Shown piece by piece: positions 54,801-64,000 of a stretch of DNA of 64,000 nucleotides. Below the pieces are notes generated by a model that was not told the origin of the DNA, made no database searches, and saw only the letters and a list, made by a program, of their open reading frames with translations. Every line of letters starts with the position of its first letter. The first letter of the stretch is position 1. This stretch comes from Durusdinium trenchii (Eukaryota; Sar; Dinophyceae; Suessiales; Symbiodiniaceae). Both the position numbers and the translations under genes were made by a program. Where the stretch lies: positions 513,213 through 577,212 of the forward strand of contig CAXAMN010022840.1 of assembly GCA_963970005.1 (NCBI GenBank). The letters run 5' to 3'.

Positions 54801-57800
54801 CCACGGAAAACACATGTTATTTGATTCATTTAGTTTATGGGTTATGAATCTAAAATGGGTCTTAAATGGATGGCACGGATGAACTCTTTGCGCAGTCAAA
54901 CTAGCCAGTCACGACAGAAAGGGGTGTTTTTTGGCACTGGTTAAACCAAATGAGATGAAGTCTTATACCCGTCATTTTGGATGACCTATTTTTAAACAAC
55001 AATTGGGTGAACCTCAGTATAGTCTGTGGCAACGGGGATCTAATTGAAGAGCCCTGCTATGGTAGGTGATCCGTGAGCTGCGTCAAGCTGAAGGCGCGAG
55101 CGCGCTTGTTCGTGCGAGTTCTCGCTTGAAAGGACTGGAACTCTTCACCACCAATCTTGGACGCAAGAATGCGATAGGCGATAGGTATAAAACACGTTTG
55201 TGCCGGTTGTGCCACTATTTAGCTGCTAGCTGCTATTCTTTCTTGCGGCTACTGCTACTGCGTCTTAATTCCACTGCCACCACTTCTGCAGCCATGCAGC
55301 TGCGCTTGCTTCAGCTCCACTTGTTGGTGGCTCACCTTCTAGTGTCCATGCTTGCAGCTGGAGGACATTGGGTGAAGTGCTCAATACCAAGAATCCGTGA
55401 ACGACACCCGGAGACCTGTTCCAGGTTCAAAAGGCGAATGCTGATGTCATGTCACGATGTGTTTCGTCACGTTATTTTTTCGCTCATTTTCCTATGTCCC
55501 AAGGAAGGAACGAGGAAGGAAACGGGAACGCGCTTTGGCGCGACCATTCGCCACCGTCATCGGTGTCCGGCGCCGGCCGTCCTGGATCGGTACGGCGGCG
55601 GCGTGAAACGTAATGCCAGGCCTGCGTGAGCAAAAGGCACAAATGCTGGAAGACCTCACTGGTCAATTGCAGCAAGTTCATGAGGAAAAGGCGATCTGAA
55701 TTGACTTGCTCGGACTTGGCAGTTCGCTCATTCTGGCCATGAGAATGGTTGATTTTGTCCAAGTTGTTTTCTTTAGACATGGTTTAAAGTTGACACAGTT
55801 TCGATGTCATGAGAATCATGAGACCTTTTCTACCCGCGAATTCGCTCTTCTCCAACCGGCCAGCAGGAGGCGTCCACTAGCACGTGGGACACCGTGCCAA
55901 ACATTTGGGGGGTCTCAGTTATTCAGGTTCTTTGACCAAATGCTTTGAGAAAGTCGTTGCACACTCTGAAGCAGGCACGCCCCAACCTGACAAGAATGCC
56001 CGATGAAAACACTGATGGAATGGGTCAAAGCCTGCAGCCACAAAACATCTAATTTTGGTTGACCTTCACAGGACCCACAGCAGGTATCCTGGTGACATGA
56101 CCCACAGCCATATCAGGGAGCCTTTGGTGTTTAACTTCATTGATGGCCCTCTCTCAGGCGGCGGCCTGCCAAGAGCGTCGCAAGGGTGCCGCGGCCAAGC
56201 TGGGCTGGTTGCTGGAGGCCTTTGGATCGGATGGCAGGGGCAGGGGATGCCTCAAGACTGCATCCCAAATACTGTACTTCATTTTTGGAATATATGATGC
56301 CTACATTGAACCCCTGAAACCACCCCAAATTCAATTAAATATGCTGTAGATGGTCCATGTATGGGCATTGTTGGGTTTAGTTTCACCCAACTTGGAGGAA
56401 GTGGCGAGCTCGAAGAAGTTGAAGGGGACTATCTTGAGGCTTTCCAGCTTGATGGCAGAGGGGGTGGTGGGACATGCATGATTCTGTTCAAGTAGGGGAT
56501 AGTAGGGGGGTACTCACTCTCAGTGAAACACAACCAGACATGATCCCACTTGGCTAGAGGAAGATTACTTTCCCAACCTCCCAGAGGTTGAACCTCTCTC
56601 GTGCCAGGTGGCGTGGCAGAGGTGGCGTGGCACAGCTTTGTGGCAAGCAGTGCGTCATATCGCTGAGCAAGCAAAGTCGCTCCAACGGAAAGAACGGGTG
56701 ATCTCGGCTGCACACAGAATGACACGGGTCCGTACCAAGTTTTGAGAGACAGCCTGTTGAGGCCTTTGCCCCTTGTTGTCAGAATGATCGTGCCCTCTGA
56801 CTCGCTAACGTGAAAGTGGACATCCACCTGTTTGAAGAGGAAAATAGTCTTTACAGTGGCCATGCCATCCACTTCCATGCGATGTGTTCGTCGGAGTGCA
56901 ATTGCTTTGCCGTTCGTGGTGGGTTTCACCAGCTGTTCAGGTGATCGCTCGAAGTCAAGCAGTTGCAGCGCTGTGCCTTGGTGAGTCAGGACGCAACGCT
57001 GTCGCAGACGCTGAAATCGGACGCGGTGACCTTCAAACGGTCTAGAGATGCAGATCATCAGTTATCAGTTATCAGAACATATTTATTGTTGAACCCTACA
57101 TCAATTAATATATTATATCTTAAGTTGTTCTTTTTCTAAGAGTCTAGGTTCAGCCACACCACAGTGATTTGATTCCTCGTTTCATCAAACTCTTTGCGTT
57201 TGTGAACCTCGAGGTCCAGCTGCTTGCTCTTGTGGCGGCAAGTAAGCGCATCCAGCCGCGCGGAGCGCGCCGCGCAGCAGCACTTGGAGGAGCTCCAGCG
57301 GCTCCAGCTGCGAAGTGCGCAGGCGCACGCGCAGCTGGCGCAGCGGCAGCTGCGGCGAAGCTGTTTGGCGTGGCGTTTGGAGGTGCGACAGAGGCAGGAG
57401 GACCGGAAGAAGGCAGAGATGGCACAGAAAGCCACAGCGACCTGGCACGTGTTTACTCTTTTGGGGGGGAGTCTGAGGAGGCCTTTTAGGATCTTATGGG
57501 TTGAGAGGCTGACCGATCTATATATATAATTACACATTTAGTCAATATATTATTACGCATCATCATATATATATATACAATATTGATTATATGTTGGATT
57601 TGTTACATTACCTGTAAACAGTTGGTAATCAAGTATCAATATTCTAGAGAAAGGCCTTTACCAACCATCATCAGCCAGAATTATACCCAAGATAGTACCC
57701 AAGGTTTATCCAAGTTATACAAAATAAATAGATATATATATATATGTTATTGTATATCACAGTTTTGAAGCATCATCACGCTTCCATAGTTGTTTTTCTT

Positions 57801-60800
57801 TTGCGGTCGTCGAACTCAGGCTTTCATGGCCTCCTTGCCATCCTCAGCATCATCCGTAGCTGCTCCTGCTCCTCCAGTCGAGTCGGATGTTGCGATTGGG
57901 GAAAACGACGGAGCTCAGGCAGCTCAGGTGCCCTGGAACTGTGGGATGGCGGGATCCACCGTTGAGAAGGCATTTGATGTTGGTATAAACATGTATAATT
58001 AGTACATAAACATTGTTTCGGGGGTGAGTTTGGGTTGAGCTGAGCTACTACTGTACCCTTCAGGACGTAATTGAATACATACAATGTTTATCGATGTTTG
58101 ATGTTTCTGCAGAATCAGACAAGCAGAGTGTTTGAACGGTGGCTTTGTAGAGTGTTTTTGGTACATGGACTTGCGTTGACACACCATGAACATTTTGCAG
58201 GGACCTGCGGCCTGCCCTGGCAGTCATGAGATGCGTGTTTTGGTTTTGATGCATGTATTAATATCATTTTGTATCCAGATCCCCTCGCATGTCGCATGAC
58301 TTGAGCTTCCCTGTTGCCTGAGGCCAAACCGCGCGCACGTGCAAAGTCATGTCCGAAGATCCTACTGGATCTTGAGCAGCGGGCAGAAGAGCGCCGGAAG
58401 TCACAGGCAGAACGACGTCGGCGGAGGCGCTTTGGATTCGTGCACTTCATCTGTGTGCGCGGATAATTCCTCAAAACAGAGTACAAGGTCATTGGTGTAC
58501 AGTGTGCACGACCATGGCAGGATTGCATGCCATCTACCATAGTATACTACTGTTTCGTGACGTGACTAATTTTAGTAAAAATTAAGAATGGAATTTGATT
58601 CCTGTTCAGCTGATCTTGATTACTGGGCATCTACTATATAGTTGCTCGTACTTGCCAGTCTTACCACCCTTACCACTGCTTAGTAAAGAAGGACTGAGGA
58701 TCACAGCCCTGGCGGATGGAGGTTTTCCCACCTTGAGACAGCCACATCGGTCGCTGCCCTTACACTCCCTGCAATCATCATAGAAGTGGATGGCCACGAA
58801 AGGAAGACCATTTTCCACCAGCAGGTGGTGAACTCCACTTCCACGTTAGTTCCAGGGAGGTGTAATCCAAAAGTCCTTTCTTGGCTTCACCGAACGCCCA
58901 CCTGAGGAACTCGCAGAATCCGCCGGAACCGGAGCCGACCCATCCGCCGCACGTGCCACTCACTTCGGCACCCGCGGCACCCGCGGCACCGGAATCTCAG
59001 CTGGAGGGCAGTGAAGCGAGTGCAGCTGCCACTGAAGGTGGGGCGAGGGTTTGGTCACGTTTTGCACTCGGAATTGGCACGAAGCACATGTGCCTCATTT
59101 GCTTGCAGGTGAAACAGATGAGAGAAGCAAGGTGGCTAAGCAAACGGTGAGACTTCATAGTCACCAAATACCAACACGGGCCATGGGAATCTGGAATGTT
59201 TCTTTACTCTGCATGCATCTACATGTGACACCCCCGAAGCTGACGGAGTCCCAACGTAGAGCCGCCAGCAGCAGCACCAGCGGCAGCAGATAGCGACAGT
59301 AGCACCAGCAACACCAGCACCAGCTATAGCAGCAGCAATATAGATATAGATATATAACTGCAATCGAGCAAATCTCGTTATGGGAGCTACAGCCTGCAAG
59401 AAACAATCCCAAAGTAACATGTTGTCATATACTAATACTTAAAATTAGATGCTTGACGACTCGAATTGAATCCTGGTACCACTATCCAGGCGCAGAGATC
59501 TCGGTGGCACCACCTGCGCCTGCAACAGGGCCTTCGACAGTGCCGGCAGCCAAAGCGAGACCAAGGGCATTGATTGAGATGGAAAAGTAGCTTGGTGAGA
59601 ACGAGCCTTCGGCGATATCATGTTGCGTCGCGAGGTCCAAAGGCAGCGATTCCACCAAGACCGTGTGGTGCCAGCCGTTTTTGTGTGTTTATGTTTATGT
59701 GTGTGTTTTTTGGTTCCTTTTTGGGGGCGTGAAACGAGGTCAACTGAGGTCAACAAAGTCAGGCCTATGTTGTCTTGAACATGTTGAACCTGGACATGGA
59801 ACAGAGCAGCCAGAAAGGTACTACACTATATAGAGTTCGGAAGCTGCAGGTGAAGAGTATTTACACATAATTTATTTGATATGTGTTTTAAATACATTGG
59901 ATATGATTTGGGTTTACAGTTTTTTACATGTTTGAATGAAGCCGCAATTGGATTATGCGGTACTGTTGGGTGCTCACTGTGCCCTTCCTGTGACCATGCA
60001 GCCGCCCCTGGAAGATCTCAAGGATCCGGTTTTGAGCTCCTCTTCAATATTCCTGGTTGGGTGTTTTATGTGGGTATGGGGGTACTTGTGAGGAGGGCCC
60101 GACACCAGATCCACACCCTTGTGCAGAGTGCTTTCTTCCCCATAAACAAAACCTGGAGCTCTGGAGCGGAGCTATTGTTGGAGAAGGGTGCAAATCATAC
60201 AAAAATCCAGTACTACACCCCCTGTCGCCAGAACCGGTACATCCCACTTGAGGGGATAGGATTTGATGGGTTGGAGGCCATCGCTATTGGGTTGGAGGTT
60301 CGCCACCTGTCCTCCATTCTCTCTTCAACGCACTTCAGGCGCGCCCTGGAGCGACGGCAGGCGCATGAGCTGCGGCGGCAGCAGCAGAAGCAGCGGCTTG
60401 GGCTAGATGAGATCATGGAGAATGGATAGAACCGTTTTTGGTTCCTGTTGCACCCCAACCCATTGTTGTAACATATGCCTGGCTTTGTGGAGGAGGAAAA
60501 CCGTTCTCAGGTCCCATGCTAAGCTTCCAGCAATTTGCAAAACGACGCCCGTTCAAGCCCAAAAACATGGATGCAAACTAGGGAGCACCCACCCTTTTCA
60601 ACATCCTGTACCTAATGTTCCTTCACAGATTTGGGACGAAGGTGCCCATGTAATTATATACTGCATATATTCTTGTTTGTAGCAACTGGCAGGATAGAAG
60701 GACGTTCACACCACTAGGCTAGGATGTTCAAAAACTCGTGCAATGCGTGGATCCATCACTTCAGCGTTCATGCTAGTTTTGAAGGAGGTACTCTCGGCGG

Positions 60801-62123
60801 CAGACCAGACTGTAGAGGAAAGCGTGCTTCTAGAACTAGGGTCGGTTCCTCTCCCGCTTGTTGATGGTTTGAACTGAATCCAAGAACCAGTTGCTCCTCC
60901 CCAAAGAAGGATTTGTTTGGACTTCGATCTTTGGCCTGGACACTCCAGAAATCTGGAGCTTTGTCCACGTGGTTCTTTTGGAGCTGCAGCGCAGACCGTG
61001 CTAGGTGGATGGTGATCTGAAAAAGCGTCCCAGATCTCAGCAGATCTCGCCTGTGCATGGGGAGCATGGGGAGCTCTACAAACCCGAACCACCTTGATCT
61101 AAAGCTAGTTCCTGATAGTTGTAACTTGACTGATGCCGTTTGATCCAAGGAAAGAAGAGGAGCGCCGGCAGAAGCAGGCGGAGGAGGAGCAGAGGCAGCG
61201 AGAGGCCAGGGTGGCATGAGGAATAGGAAGGGCAACATCAACAAATCCTAAATGAACGTTACCCACGAGAGTTCACATACAGGTCAGCTTTTAATACACA
61301 AAATATTGTTTCTTCACTTTCATGGATACTTCCTGGACAGTCATAGGCCACCCGCCCGAGGCATGCTGCGATACTCAGCAGCCTGATTCGACCAGTGGCG
61401 ACAGCGCCTTAAAGATATACTGTAGGATTGCAAGTGCATGGTGTTGTTTGCCTCCAAGTTACTCGCATTTTGTTCAGGATGTTGGAAGTACTCGGGTGGC
61501 AGACGATCTCATTGAGCAAATACATGACTACAGACGATTTCATTGCGGCAACATTTGACCCCTCCAGGCACACCAAAGTTTACATCTCAGATGCTCCCCA
61601 CGACTCAGATGAAGTCTCCTCAAAACGACATTCAAGCTCCCAAAGCGTACACTCCCGTGTTTCTGACATGACCAGTGACCAGTGTTGGAATACCGATATC
61701 GCCGATACACATAAAAATCATACATAGACAACAACAAACATAAGCCATCCGATCGTCGCCCATCCGATCATTCCGCGAGGCCGAAGAGGAGGCCAAGCGC
61801 GAGAAGATCCGCATGCAACGGCACCAGCAGCGGGAGCAACAGCGACTCAAGGCGAACACACCCATGCCACCATTCAAAGAGGCATCCCAATGGGTAGAAA
61901 AAATCTGCCTAGTACCTAATGACCTAATAATTGTTATATAGGAGTGTTTGTTGTTTCTCCTTTTTTGGAGGGTGGGAGTTGGCTGGTTTTGGGATTCGGC
62001 GTAGCACATAGACTGAGTAGCTCACAAGCATCGCAACCCAACGTGCCGCTTGGGAGCTTGCTGTTTCTTTCTTACCAACGTCAGGCGCAGAAGTTGGTCG
62101 ATGCAGCAGTACGCAGAGACAAG
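51789..62123 (+). CDS. Gene C: charged coiled-coil protein
   Basis: Candidate coding exons: 51789-51881, 52465-52494, 53489-53587, 54231-54337, 55066-55099, 55620-55690, 56158-56217, about 57270-57410, 57820-57927, 58323-58426, 58907-59037, 59490-59556, 60339-60401, 61150-61210, 61780-61851 and 62085-62123. From 57820 to 62123 every exon end phase fits the next exon's start, over seven junctions, which is hard to obtain by chance. The protein has a short N-terminal part, a Pro-rich stretch, helical segments rich in Glu, Gln, Arg and Lys, an Ala/Pro-rich low-complexity region and a final long charged helix. A coiled-coil structural or cytoskeletal role is plausible, but no named family was recognised. 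The stop was not found. Donors are GT, GC or GA. Confidence 0.6.
53489..53587 (+). CDS. Gene C candidate exon with duplicated acceptor
   Basis: Acceptor GCGAG|GATCC, 33 phase-0 codons beginning DPLELKRCGNVHFEAVQPG and ending with a basic run, donor ACG|GCACGA. The first 20 bases are repeated immediately upstream (from 53467), creating a second GAG|GATCC acceptor 22 bases earlier that would shift the frame. Confidence 0.4.
54231..55690 (+). CDS. Gene C exons: Pro-rich lead and first coiled-coil
   Basis: Exons 54231-54337 (PPPALQGYPMTEVPEIEETK and IAELQAEVEK), 55066-55099 (VIRELRQAEGA) and 55620-55690 (LREQKAQMLEDLTGQLQQ, VHEEK). Phases join exactly: 0 to 0, then 1 to the next. Hydrophobic residues every three to four positions indicate a coiled coil. 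The intron starting 55100 and its downstream exon both begin GC. Confidence 0.6.
56158..57410 (+). CDS. Gene C exons: Ala-rich helix and Gln/Leu coiled-coil
   Basis: Exon 56158-56217 encodes AAACQERRKGAAAKLGWLLE. A second exon covers about 57270-57410 and encodes QQHLEELQRLQLRSAQAHAQ, then RLEVRQRQEDRKKAEMAQ; its start could be any of several AG sites between 57213 and 57290. The minus-strand Ala/Pro-rich frame over the same bases lacks splice context and is judged a shadow. Confidence 0.55.
56429..57058 (-). CDS. Uninterrupted 209-codon antisense ORF inside gene C
   Basis: This is the longest frame after excluding shadows of proposed exons. It starts at ATG 57058 on the minus strand and runs to a stop at 56429, within the gene C intron between 56217 and about 57270. 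Composition is ordinary and not low-complexity: it opens with a basic stretch (GHRVRFQRLRQR), has several beta-like segments (VDVHFHVSESEGTIILTT) and ends in a short Pro run. No family was recognised. It could be a retroposed single-exon gene, a mobile-element fragment, or chance. Confidence 0.35.
   Translation of the reverse strand: MICISRPFEGHRVRFQRLRQRCVLTHQGTALQLLDFERSPEQLVKPTTNGKAIALRRTHRMEVDGMATVKTIFLFKQVDVHFHVSESEGTIILTTRGKGLNRLSLKTWYGPVSFCVQPRSPVLSVGATLLAQRYDALLATKLCHATSATPPGTREVQPLGGWESNLPLAKWDHVWLCFTESEYPPTIPYLNRIMHVPPPPLPSSWKASR
57607..57674. repeat. Dispersed repeat, copy 2
   Basis: Shares ATTACCTGTA, AGAGAAAGGCCTTTA and AACCATCATCA with 29407-29468, in the same order. It lies in a gene C intron. 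Confidence 0.55.
57820..59556 (+). CDS. Gene C exons: low-complexity Ala/Pro and basic helix region
   Basis: Exons 57820-57927 (AFMASLPSSASSVAAPAPP to AQAAQ, donor GT), 58323-58426 (LLDLEQRAEERRKSQAERRR, donor GC), 58907-59037 (NPPEPEPTHPPHVPLTSAP to AATE, donor GT) and 59490-59556 (AEISVAPPAPATGPSTVPAA, donor GA). Ends and starts combine in phases 0, 2, 1 and 2 without conflict. The Ala/Pro stretches are probably disordered linkers between helices. Confidence 0.55.
60339..62123 (+). CDS. Gene C exons: long charged helix
   Basis: Exons 60339-60401 (RALERRQAHELRRQQQKQRL), 61150-61210 (KEEERRQKQAEEEQRQREAR), 61780-61851 (AEEEAKREKIRMQRHQQREQ) and 62085-62123 (AQKLVDAAVRRDK). Joined, they form one continuous helix-forming run of alternating acidic and basic residues, of the kind seen in single alpha-helices and microtubule-associated proteins. 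The last exon ends AAG|GCGCCT, so the gene continues beyond 62123. Confidence 0.6.
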
Positions 62124-64000
62124 GCGCCTTATGCAAGTGAAAGTTGATGGAAATTGTGTATGCAAGAGTCAATAGTCGTAATTACTCATGTTTAGGGGAT
62201 GGAACTTGGGAGGAAGCGTGCGCAGACAACTTAGTTCATGATGCTAGCAACAACTACAGCAATGGCAATTGCATTTGTATTCGGGAACTTGGTCACTGCA
62301 ATTGTTGGATAAAGCCTACTACCCAGGCATGCACCAGACTCTACTCTCTTTCGGGTCACAGATTGGAGTGCACCGAAATCGGGATAGATAGACATATATA
62401 TATATATATAAAAGCAATCAGTTGTTCGCCAAACCAAACTAGAGAATGCTGGATAGCTCATACAATGGCTGCAGCTGGTATTGAGCATCCACGCCCTTGG
62501 GGCTAGAACAAGGCTCCATACAATGGCTGCATTTGGCTGTTAACTCAAGCTGCTGGAAGCTATAGGGTGTCCATGTTGCGCACGTGGGTATCCATACTAT
62601 TGATACTAATGCCATGATGTTGGTTTGCTTGCATATACACACACCCCGTATATATGCATATACAAATGCCAGATTCCACCTGTGGATCCTTTTCAGCTTT
62701 GGGCAATACCATCGGCAACGGCTGATCATAGGAGCGATCTGCTCACGAGCTCTACATCTTGCACCGGCACCTGAACAACATCAGAACACGAAGAGAACTG
62801 ACCTCCCCCACTGATCAGGTGGAGAGATCCACTTTGGATGGAAAAGGTTTTCCTGCACTGCGCTCGGGCTGTGTAAGACTGATTGCTTGTAAAACTCTCT
62901 ACGGTGCTTGTCAGCCGATAAGCACTGGCTGGGGGATGTTACAGCGTGCTTTCCTTGGACAGATGGATTCAGATGGCCCTTTATTTGACGCTTGCTGAGC
63001 CTTTGAGGGTGGCAAATGTTTTAATTAAGGATCGGATGGGATTACCATCTAACGACCTCATACTGGAATCACTGGAATCTTTGATCCTTTCTATTTTGCC
63101 ACTTTGAGCACCCCTTTGTAGGCTTCTCATAAGGAATTGCCCCACTTCACGTTCTCTAAGGGTTTTATCCACGGCGAGGGTGCATTAGGTATTTAGAACT
63201 TCCGTTTTTTGTGGATTGCGGATGGTCAGAGGTTATTTGTTGGAGGGTATACTGAAGTCATGCATCAGCAGCCTGCCAAAGAACTTGTTTGATTCTATTC
63301 GTAGGAGGTTTGGCAGATCAAACATTGGCAGATGATTGGCCGTGTCCTGTCGGCCAAGGTACATTCGAGTTTGGTGCCTCGTTGAGCAAGCCATAGGCTA
63401 CGGATAAACGGCTTGGGTGAAAGCAGAACTGGCTCAAATCCCAAAGACAATTTTTTGGGGGTAAGCATCCACCAAAACGACCAGCGTGCCCTGTCTATAG
63501 TCTTTAGAGTTGTGTCAGTGGGATCGTTGAATCTTCTCACCTTTTTTCCCGAATGCGTAGCGAAGGGTTCCCGTTTATAGTTGGGGGTCTGGGGGTTGGA
63601 GCTGTGTTCGCGTGGCTTGCGTCGTGTCGTCGTCTCTCGTCGTCTCTCGTCGTCGTCGCGTCTCAAATTTGCTGCCATTGGGGGAAGCTTTTGCAAGTGA
63701 CTTTGCATGGATGTGTCACGTGTCAGTTTGCGCCGCTATTCCATTGTGATTTGCGTGACACGGACATGTCGCGCAAGAAACGTGATGCACTTCGCTGCAC
63801 AGGCGCAGCGTTTTGTGAGATCCGCAGAGTGCTCCGCAGTTCCATTGGGATTAGCGTTTGGAGAGTCGTGTTTTTGGGGTGTTGGATGTGGCCGTGCCAT
63901 TGGGATTTGCGTTTCAGGGTGCGGCATCAAGTTAAATTCATTCTATGTGAATTGATATTCAAGCTAAGTGAATGAAACGCATTATGTCATTTATATTCTC
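62124..64000. other. Region without an assigned exon
   Basis: Further gene C exons are expected on the plus strand, but none could be fixed by phase or composition. The frame at 63553-63975 is open for 140 codons without a recognisable domain. GTCGTCTCTC repeats occur near 63628-63655. Confidence 0.4.

Noticed and set aside
1..64000. Dinoflagellate spliced-leader gene or relic, tRNA and rRNA genes
   Set aside because: I looked for the spliced-leader core (CCATTTTGGCTCAAG) and for tRNA-like arms on both strands by eye and saw none; a covariance search would be decisive.

Overview
This looks like nuclear DNA of a dinoflagellate, most likely a Symbiodiniaceae-type alga. It is not bacterial. Open frames are short and scattered, introns are dense, and splice donors are mostly GC or GA rather than GT, with AG|G acceptors. 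All recognisable genes lie on the plus strand, in the unidirectional tandem layout typical of dinoflagellates. Exons were found by comparing two diverged copies of one gene inside the window and by requiring that reading phase be preserved across each proposed intron.

Layout: (1) 1-13.4 kb: no convincing gene; dispersed hairpin and inverted repeats, microsatellites and a 100-N gap. (2) About 13.47-14.86 kb: exons of gene U, an Arg/Ala-rich helical protein. (3) 15.23-26.92 kb: gene A. Its predicted protein has an N-terminal MGLC acylation motif, a Calx-beta domain, transmembrane segments of an ABC exporter, and an ABC nucleotide-binding domain (NBD). (4) 26.9-31.3 kb: spacer with repeats and weak exon candidates. 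(5) 31.33-51.10 kb: gene B, a head-to-tail paralogue of A with the same domain order, enlarged by introns that hold a roughly 1-kb GCT-triplet array, a 40-bp tandem repeat and two small N gaps. (6) 51.79-62.12 kb: gene C, a charged coiled-coil protein built from many small exons whose phases mostly chain. (7) 62.1-64 kb: nothing assigned.

The most interesting result is the A/B comparison. The proteins align almost end to end, yet many introns sit at different places: about ten only in B, four only in A, two displaced, about ten shared. At the copy-specific introns the donor dinucleotide usually repeats the first two bases of the next exon, which suggests recent intron gain by insertion or local duplication. 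The Calx-beta/ABC fusion itself is also notable: its NBD keeps a Walker A and a Q-loop but appears to have lost the signature motif, the Walker B acidic pair and the H-loop histidine.

Limits: no transcript or database search was available. Exon ends are inferred from paralogue alignment and phase; the exon linking exon 1 to exon 2 in A and B, and the 3' end of B, were not found.
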